Of a stretch of DNA of 18,726 bases, positions 14,024 through 18,726 are shown in pieces. Both the position numbers and the translations under genes were made by a program. Each line of letters starts with the position of its first letter. Position 1 is the first letter of the stretch. The notes below the pieces were generated by a model that made no database searches, was not told the DNA's origin, and saw only the letters and a program-made list of their open reading frames with translations. The DNA lies in the NCBI GenBank assembly GCA_964498015.1, contig CAZCFT010000047.1:1-18726 (forward strand), written 5' to 3'. The DNA comes from CAWEZN01 sp964498015 (GTDB taxonomy: Bacteria; Zixibacteria; MSB-5A5; GN15; PGXB01).

Positions 14024-15493
14024 ATGAACATAGCGCCATTAGTTACAGATATAAGTATTGTCGCTCCGGAAATTGTCCTTCTGGTGGTCGGTATGCTTAT
14101 CTTGATTTTCGGCAGTATTATCAAAAGCCGGGGACTGGCCGCATATTCCGCCTTTATAGGTCTGATCGGCGCCCTGATTATCTCTATCATGCAATGGGGA
14201 GCGCCGCAATCCGGTTTCTACGGGATGGTGCAAAATGACAATTTCTCCATCTTCTTTAATTTTATCTTCATCTCCGCCGGTTTGCTGACCATTCTGATGG
14301 CCAAAAATTACTTTGCCGTCAGGGGGATAGATAGATTCGAATTTTATGCTCTAATACTTTTCTCGATTGTCGGCATGATGACTATGGCCTCGAGTTCCAA
14401 TCTTGTCGTGATATTCCTGGGGTTGGAAATCATGTCAGTCCCTCTCTATGTCATGGCGGGCTTCGCGCGGCACGACCCAAATTCAAACGAGGCGGGCATT
14501 AAATATTTTATCATGGGCGCCTTTGCCACCGGTTTCCTGCTTTATGGCATTGCTTTGATGTACGGCGCGACCGGTACAACTGACCTGAGAAAAATAGTCG
14601 CCGATTTTGGTTTCATCAGCATGCACTCCGGATTGTTCCTATATGCCGGAGCGTTTCTTATTCTGATAGGTTTCGCATTTAAAGTAGCGGCCGTGCCTTT
14701 CCACATGTGGGTCCCTGATGTTTATCAGGGCGCCCCAACGCCTGTGACCGCCTATTTCTCCGTCGCTCCCAAGGCCGCCGGATTCGCCGCCCTGCTGAGA
14801 ATATTCATATTTGGACTGGCCGGCGTCGAGAACCTTTCCACCCTTCTTTGGATAATGGCCGTACTTACTATGACCGTTGGAAACATTCTGGCCATATATC
14901 AAGGTAATATCAAACGCCTGCTTGCTTATTCCTCGATCGCCCATGCCGGATATATTCTGGTTGCCCTGACGGCGGGGGGAGAGGGCGCCGTTTCCGCCTC
15001 TCTCTATTATCTTCTGGCTTATACTTTCTTCAATCTCGGCGGATTTGCTATTGTCACCATGATCGACACTCGCACGGGAAGTAAAGCCCTGATTGATGAA
15101 ATGAAAGGGCTATCCGGCCGTCATCCCTATCTCGCGGCCTTGCTGGCGCTTTTTATGTTTGCGCTCGCTGGTTTTCCGCCAACAGCGGGATTCTTTGGAA
15201 AATTCTATATCTTCTCCGAAGCTGTCAAGTCCGGTTATATCTGGCTGGCCATTATCGGCGTCATGAATAGCTTTGTATCTGTTTACTATTATCTTAGAAT
15301 CGTCGTGGCCGCCTATTTCGGCAAACCCGATTTGGTAAATCCGGCATCTGACGGAAAGGAATTCCAACCTGTTTCGCTCAAACCCGCTCTTCTGCTTGTC
15401 TTACTGATCACTGGCATCGGTACGCTATTATTGGGATTTATGCCCCAGTACTTCATTGAATTATCCCGCCTGAGCATCTTCCCCTTTATCTGA
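14024..15493 (+). CDS. nuoN: NADH-quinone oxidoreductase subunit N
   Basis: Third antiporter-like proton-pumping subunit (489 aa, about 14 helices). E135 (FLGLEIMSVPLYVMAGF), K220 (FKVAAVPFHMWVPD) and K250 (SVAPKAAGF) have the spacing of the Escherichia coli residues, and RLLAYSSIAHAGY is the usual following motif. It is the last gene of the operon, separated from nuoM by the small redox gene. The leader AGATTTATT before ATG gives only a weak ribosome site. No classical terminator follows directly; palindromes start about 25 bases after the stop. Confidence 0.96.
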   Translation: MNIAPLVTDISIVAPEIVLLVVGMLILIFGSIIKSRGLAAYSAFIGLIGALIISIMQWGAPQSGFYGMVQNDNFSIFFNFIFISAGLLTILMAKNYFAVRGIDRFEFYALILFSIVGMMTMASSSNLVVIFLGLEIMSVPLYVMAGFARHDPNSNEAGIKYFIMGAFATGFLLYGIALMYGATGTTDLRKIVADFGFISMHSGLFLYAGAFLILIGFAFKVAAVPFHMWVPDVYQGAPTPVTAYFSVAPKAAGFAALLRIFIFGLAGVENLSTLLWIMAVLTMTVGNILAIYQGNIKRLLAYSSIAHAGYILVALTAGGEGAVSASLYYLLAYTFFNLGGFAIVTMIDTRTGSKALIDEMKGLSGRHPYLAALLALFMFALAGFPPTAGFFGKFYIFSEAVKSGYIWLAIIGVMNSFVSVYYYLRIVVAAYFGKPDLVNPASDGKEFQPVSLKPALLLVLLITGIGTLLLGFMPQYFIELSRLSIFPFI

Positions 15494-15518
15494 TTATTTC
15501 TGACAAATTAACATGTAG

Positions 15519-15538
15519 TGACACGGCGTGCCGTGTCA
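15519..15538. repeat. Near-perfect 20-bp palindrome, copy 2 of the dispersed repeat
   Basis: TGACACGGCGTGCCGTGTCA differs in one central base from the copy at 653-672 and shares the left flank GTAG. It lies 25 bases after the nuoN stop. It could end nuo transcription as an RNA hairpin, but no T-run follows. Confidence 0.75.
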
Positions 15539-15604
15539 TATTCCCGTGCCCCGCGCACGCCCCGTGTGCCGCGGAATCAGAGAGCCCACCCCTTTTCAGG
15601 CGGC

Positions 15605-15624
15605 GTCAGGAACCCTTTCCTGAC
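15605..15624. repeat. Palindrome GTCAGGAA-CCCT-TTCCTGAC
   Basis: A perfect 8-bp stem with a 4-nt loop in the convergent gap between nuoN and the protease gene. Its left half, extended as GTCAGGAACCC, recurs at 18677-18687 near the right edge, in both cases after a GC-rich lead ending in CG. Confidence 0.65.
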
Positions 15625-15652
15625 ACTTCTATTCACTTTCTGACCCGTGTGG

Positions 15653-15700
15653 CGCCCTCATATTGTGCTGCGATGCCAATCGCGGCATAATATGGGAGTG
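15653..15700. terminator. Long hairpin just after the protease stop codon, possible bidirectional terminator
   Basis: The arms 15659-15674 and 15679-15694 pair over 16 bases with only two G-T wobbles around a GCCA loop. The outer arms (15653-15658 and 15695-15700) extend the stem with one mismatch. It lies 14 bases beyond the protease stop codon on the minus strand and about 160 bases after nuoN, so it could stop both transcripts. There is no clear T-run on either side. The flank GTGTGGCGCCCTCA (15647-15660) is identical to that at 589-602. Confidence 0.5.
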
Positions 15701-15714
15701 TACTATTCTTCACT

Positions 15715-18444
15715 CTACCACAGAAAACTGCATGGCTGTGCCCCATGCTTATATAGATAATTTATCAAATATGTCACATCCAGTGCATTGGTGACGCCAT
15801 TGCAATTAACATCGCCCGCTTGAGCCGGTATCGGCGCTGGCCCATGTTTATAGAGGAAATTAATCAAGTAAGTTACGTCGAGAGCATTTGTCTGGCCGGA
15901 ATTATTGCAATCCCCCGCCACCGTCATAATATGCTGATCAAATAAAACCGCCGTGCCGTTAGCGACAGTATGATCCGCCGGGACGCCGTCATTGAAATAT
16001 AGAGAGGCGTTGCAGGCGATGGCGCTTACTCCGATTAAAGCGGTAGATTGAAGCGTGGTGGCGCCGACATTATAGTACTGAAACTGAATATCTCCATTTT
16101 TGGTCATCATTATTTCGAAAGTCGTAAGCGTGTCGCCGACACCATTGAAATTCCCGACCTGGTACCATTCAATAATTGCTGTATCATTGGTAGGGCTATA
16201 ATAATAATATATATCGCCATGGCCATAACTGCTGGCGTTGTCAATAATGAGATCATTCCAGAAGGGAGAGATAAAAGTGGTAAAAGGATTTCCCGGAATG
16301 GTCAGCGCGCTATAATACCCGCCGACATTCAGTTCCGCATCCGTAAAAGAAATCGCCCCATTGATCCCAACATAGTACTGGTTATAAGTTGAGCCGTAGA
16401 ATGGGAATGAGAAGGGCAATGTAAAAAATCCCGCGGTGCCATCGTCGAGAATAGCGGAAGGATTCTGAGTGTTATAAAACGCCCCCTTGGAGATTAGGTT
16501 CCCCATGGTCTTGATTTCGATCCAGTTATAGGCCGGGCCGCCGATATCAGCGTTGGACAAAACTGTAAATGTGGTATCGGGCGGACACGGCACGGTCAAA
16601 AAGACCGGCACATAGGCGCTTGAATCAAGCGATTCGCCCGCATGCCCCCATGAAATCTCCAACATCCCTTTATATTGGTTCATGCTCGGCGCTAAAATAG
16701 ATGCGTCCATAGTCACGGTCAACTGAACGGAATCAGAAAACGGAACTGTCCCAGCGGTCGGAGCGGCATTAAGCCAATTTGCCGTCAGCATTTTGGGCAG
16801 ACTATCATTTCCCACAACTGAAAAATCCAGCCCATAGCTGTTTGACCTGTTATGTATCCATACGGGAACACTGGCTGTCAGACCATACTGAAGGGACGTA
16901 TCAATATATATCGGTTCGGTATATAATGATGGCGGAGCAGTCAGCGCCGGGATAGCCGCGGCAAGATTTGGCCTCGGACCAATGTGTTGGGTCGTATCCC
17001 CCTGTTGTACCGAGCCGGTTGCATTAAATACGGCGCGTGCTATATCCGATGTCAGGGGAACGCCATAGGTTGCCTTATAATACCCTTGCAGGCAGGCAAT
17101 AGAACCGGTTACAATCGGCGAAGCCGACGACGTGCCGGAAAAATATGCCGTATAGTACTGATCTATATCTCCGCCGTAACCGGCAAACAGGTCGCCATAT
17201 CCGGTTGTGTACACGCCGCGGCCGAACCCCTGAAGATTAACCCGCTGGCCATAATTCGAAAAAGAGAGCCTGCTTCGGTCGGCGCCATAAGCCCCGCTTG
17301 GAGGCGCCCCGGCGCCGGCGATGACGGCATGCGAATTCCGATAGGTAGTATCAAACGCCTGCTCATAAATCGTCTGGTTATCAAAATTCTCTGCGCCATT
17401 GCCGGCCGCTTCCACAACTATTATTCCCTTGGCCCAGGCATATTGAATGGCGTCAAAATTCGCCTGCCAGTACTCCATGCAAACATACCCCAGCTGGTCC
17501 GAGCGAACCTCAAAGTTATAATGCGGTCCGGGAGCATGAAGCTCAATAAGCATCAAATCTCCCCGACTGGAATTATCGATTGCCGTCATAATCGCCTCTG
17601 AAACGCTGAGCGTCGCCACCGAAACCATCCCAACATTCGCCCCCGGACAAATGCCCGTTACTCCGTATCCGTTATCGCCCGCTATCATCTCGCCCAGCAC
17701 CGCCGTGCCATGATCATCAGGCCCGCCGCCCCCGACGATTATTCCCCCGACTGCTCTGTCAAGGTCTTCATGGGTTACATTCCACCCGAATTCGATATCG
17801 ACGATTTTCACCCCCGCTCCATCGCCTCCAGGCAGAGTATTGGCGTAATCGGCGTCAACTCCTCCCGGCGCCATATGAAGGTAACTCTGGAACGGTTCAT
17901 AATTGGGCGTAGGCGGGTCAATATCTCCCGCCGGCTCCGGAACCGGCTCAATATAAGCAAGCTCGACAACATCGAGTTTATTGAGATTATTCGCCAATTG
18001 CTCAGCTGTCGCATTATCCCTAACATCAATTCTATAGTACAGATTCATATCCGCCAATTGTGCGCCGGAGGCCGCCTCATAAACCGTCTTGGCCATTTCA
18101 AGCTCTTGCTCAGACTTATTGATCAGGCGATTGAATTTCCCATTCATATAGGGCGATAGGATTCTTTCAGCCTCATCAATCCGAACAGCCTGTCCTCTCT
18201 TAGCAACAAGCTTGTCTCCCTGAAGCCGAACATCAGAGCCTTCTTGGAATTTCACAATTACTCGCGCAATATTTGCCTCTGGCGAGACCGAAATTCCCTG
18301 CGGTTTCACCGGAACAGCCCTTGCTTTGAGAACCTGCGAATGGGCTTGAGATTTAGCCGGTTGTGATGCGGCAGAAGATGATTGACAAGCCAATATGGCT
18401 GTGAGAAATAAAGCGCCGATGCCAAAGCGGGCGAACCGTGACAT
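15715..18444 (-). CDS. Secreted subtilisin-like serine protease (peptidase S8) with C-terminal dockerin
   Basis: Exported protease of 909 aa. The N-terminus RFARFGIGALFLTAILAC is a signal peptide; AILAC (C20) also fits a loose lipobox. Residues about 58-168 resemble a subtilase propeptide, ending ELAYIEP. The catalytic domain (about 185-500) shows D216 (KIVDIEFGW), H245 (DDHGTAVLG), the oxyanion N349 (EAAGNG) and S439 (FSGTSSASP), so it is predicted active. A beta-rich segment follows (about 505-620), then an unassigned domain (about 620-835) containing LPFSFPFYGSTYNQYYVGIN and FISPFWNDL. The C-terminus has two dockerin type I-like repeats, GDCNNSGQTNALDVTYLI and GDVNCNGVTNALDVTYLI. GGAGGT (18448-18453) lies just before ATG. 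It probably degrades extracellular protein or matures surface proteins; the substrate is unknown. Confidence 0.93.
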   Translation of the reverse strand: MSRFARFGIGALFLTAILACQSSSAASQPAKSQAHSQVLKARAVPVKPQGISVSPEANIARVIVKFQEGSDVRLQGDKLVAKRGQAVRIDEAERILSPYMNGKFNRLINKSEQELEMAKTVYEAASGAQLADMNLYYRIDVRDNATAEQLANNLNKLDVVELAYIEPVPEPAGDIDPPTPNYEPFQSYLHMAPGGVDADYANTLPGGDGAGVKIVDIEFGWNVTHEDLDRAVGGIIVGGGGPDDHGTAVLGEMIAGDNGYGVTGICPGANVGMVSVATLSVSEAIMTAIDNSSRGDLMLIELHAPGPHYNFEVRSDQLGYVCMEYWQANFDAIQYAWAKGIIVVEAAGNGAENFDNQTIYEQAFDTTYRNSHAVIAGAGAPPSGAYGADRSRLSFSNYGQRVNLQGFGRGVYTTGYGDLFAGYGGDIDQYYTAYFSGTSSASPIVTGSIACLQGYYKATYGVPLTSDIARAVFNATGSVQQGDTTQHIGPRPNLAAAIPALTAPPSLYTEPIYIDTSLQYGLTASVPVWIHNRSNSYGLDFSVVGNDSLPKMLTANWLNAAPTAGTVPFSDSVQLTVTMDASILAPSMNQYKGMLEISWGHAGESLDSSAYVPVFLTVPCPPDTTFTVLSNADIGGPAYNWIEIKTMGNLISKGAFYNTQNPSAILDDGTAGFFTLPFSFPFYGSTYNQYYVGINGAISFTDAELNVGGYYSALTIPGNPFTTFISPFWNDLIIDNASSYGHGDIYYYYSPTNDTAIIEWYQVGNFNGVGDTLTTFEIMMTKNGDIQFQYYNVGATTLQSTALIGVSAIACNASLYFNDGVPADHTVANGTAVLFDQHIMTVAGDCNNSGQTNALDVTYLINFLYKHGPAPIPAQAGDVNCNGVTNALDVTYLINYLYKHGAQPCSFLW

Positions 18445-18531
18445 TTTACCTCCGGGATTTTATCATTTTATACGGCCTAATTAACGAAACCTTCAATGCA
18501 GAAAGGCATGTAACTTAATCTATCTCAACTA

Positions 18532-18559
18532 AATATACCCGGATTCCCTTTTTTGTCAA
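18532..18559 (-). promoter_or_regulatory. Sigma70-type promoter of the protease gene
   Basis: On the minus strand, TTGACA (18559-18554) is a perfect -35 box and TATATT (18537-18532) a good -10 box, with 16 bases between them. Transcription would start near 18525, leaving a leader of about 80 bases before the ATG at 18444. Confidence 0.65.
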
Positions 18560-18676
18560 TACCTGTTTTGTACTGTTTATCGGTCAAAAGCCGCCCAAAT
18601 TGATAGTTTCAAGCCCAATTCCGAAATCCCGCCCCCAAGTCAGATAACATCCCAACAATTCACTTTTCTTCGCGCC

Positions 18677-18726
18677 GTCAGGAACCCCGAGGCTGTCCCA
18701 TAAGTACTGTGATCGGCGGGTTCTCA
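18677..18726. repeat. Partial dispersed repeat at the right edge
   Basis: GTCAGGAACCC (18677-18687) matches the left half of the palindrome at 15605. GAACCC (18682-18687) and GGGTTC (18718-18723) form an inverted pair with a spacer of about 30 bases. The element probably continues beyond the window. No gene is seen in 18560-18726. Confidence 0.4.

Noticed and set aside
16984..17601. Open frame of 205 codons on the + strand over the protease
   Set aside because: It is antisense to the catalytic domain, with composition typical of a reverse-frame shadow (Arg/Ile-rich) and no domain.

Overview
The window carries a complete 14-gene respiratory complex I (NADH:quinone oxidoreductase) operon, nuoA to nuoN, on the + strand (1048-15493). 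It lies between two genes for exported, dockerin-bearing proteins: the 3' end of a thrombospondin-type-3-repeat protein (1-566, +) and a subtilisin-like protease (15715-18444, -). The mix of twin dockerin-like C-termini of the form NALDVTYLIN-LYK-G, a S8 protease with a beta-rich tail, a separate nuoC and nuoD, and palindrome-rich gaps resembles uncultivated FCB-group bacteria such as candidate division Zixibacteria. That placement is an inference from style and was not tested with a marker gene.

Layout: 1-566 encodes five exact 69-bp calcium-binding repeats and a dockerin pair. 567-992 has no convincing gene but holds at least six hairpin-forming repeats. A strong sigma70-type promoter (993-1021) drives nuoA-B-C-D-E-F-G-H-I-J-K-L-M, then a small glutaredoxin-like gene, then nuoN. 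Most junctions overlap or are only a few bases long, so this is one transcription unit. The subunits make up the NADH dehydrogenase module (E, F, G), the quinone-reducing connecting module (B, C, D, I) and the membrane proton-pumping arm (A, H, J, K, L, M, N). All expected Fe-S ligands and the main membrane lysines and glutamates are visible. 15494-15714 is a convergent gap with more palindromes, two of which repeat motifs found upstream of the operon. The protease gene has its own promoter at 18532-18559.

The most interesting item is the small gene between nuoM and nuoN. Its product looks like a glutaredoxin (CPYC), and the apparent ORF ends in GFGGG at a TGA. The next codons in frame are GGT ATA TAA, so the TGA would give a C-terminus Sec-Gly-Ile-stop. 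This matches the layout I associate with the Uxx-star family of glutaredoxin-like selenoproteins. Small hairpins start 14-19 nt after the TGA, inside the longest intergenic gap of the operon, which is where a bacterial SECIS would sit. A redox selenoprotein co-transcribed with complex I, missed by ordinary gene calling, is the main hypothesis here.

A second theme is a family of hairpins found just after the stop codons of both dockerin genes. They share outer arms but have unrelated inner stems.
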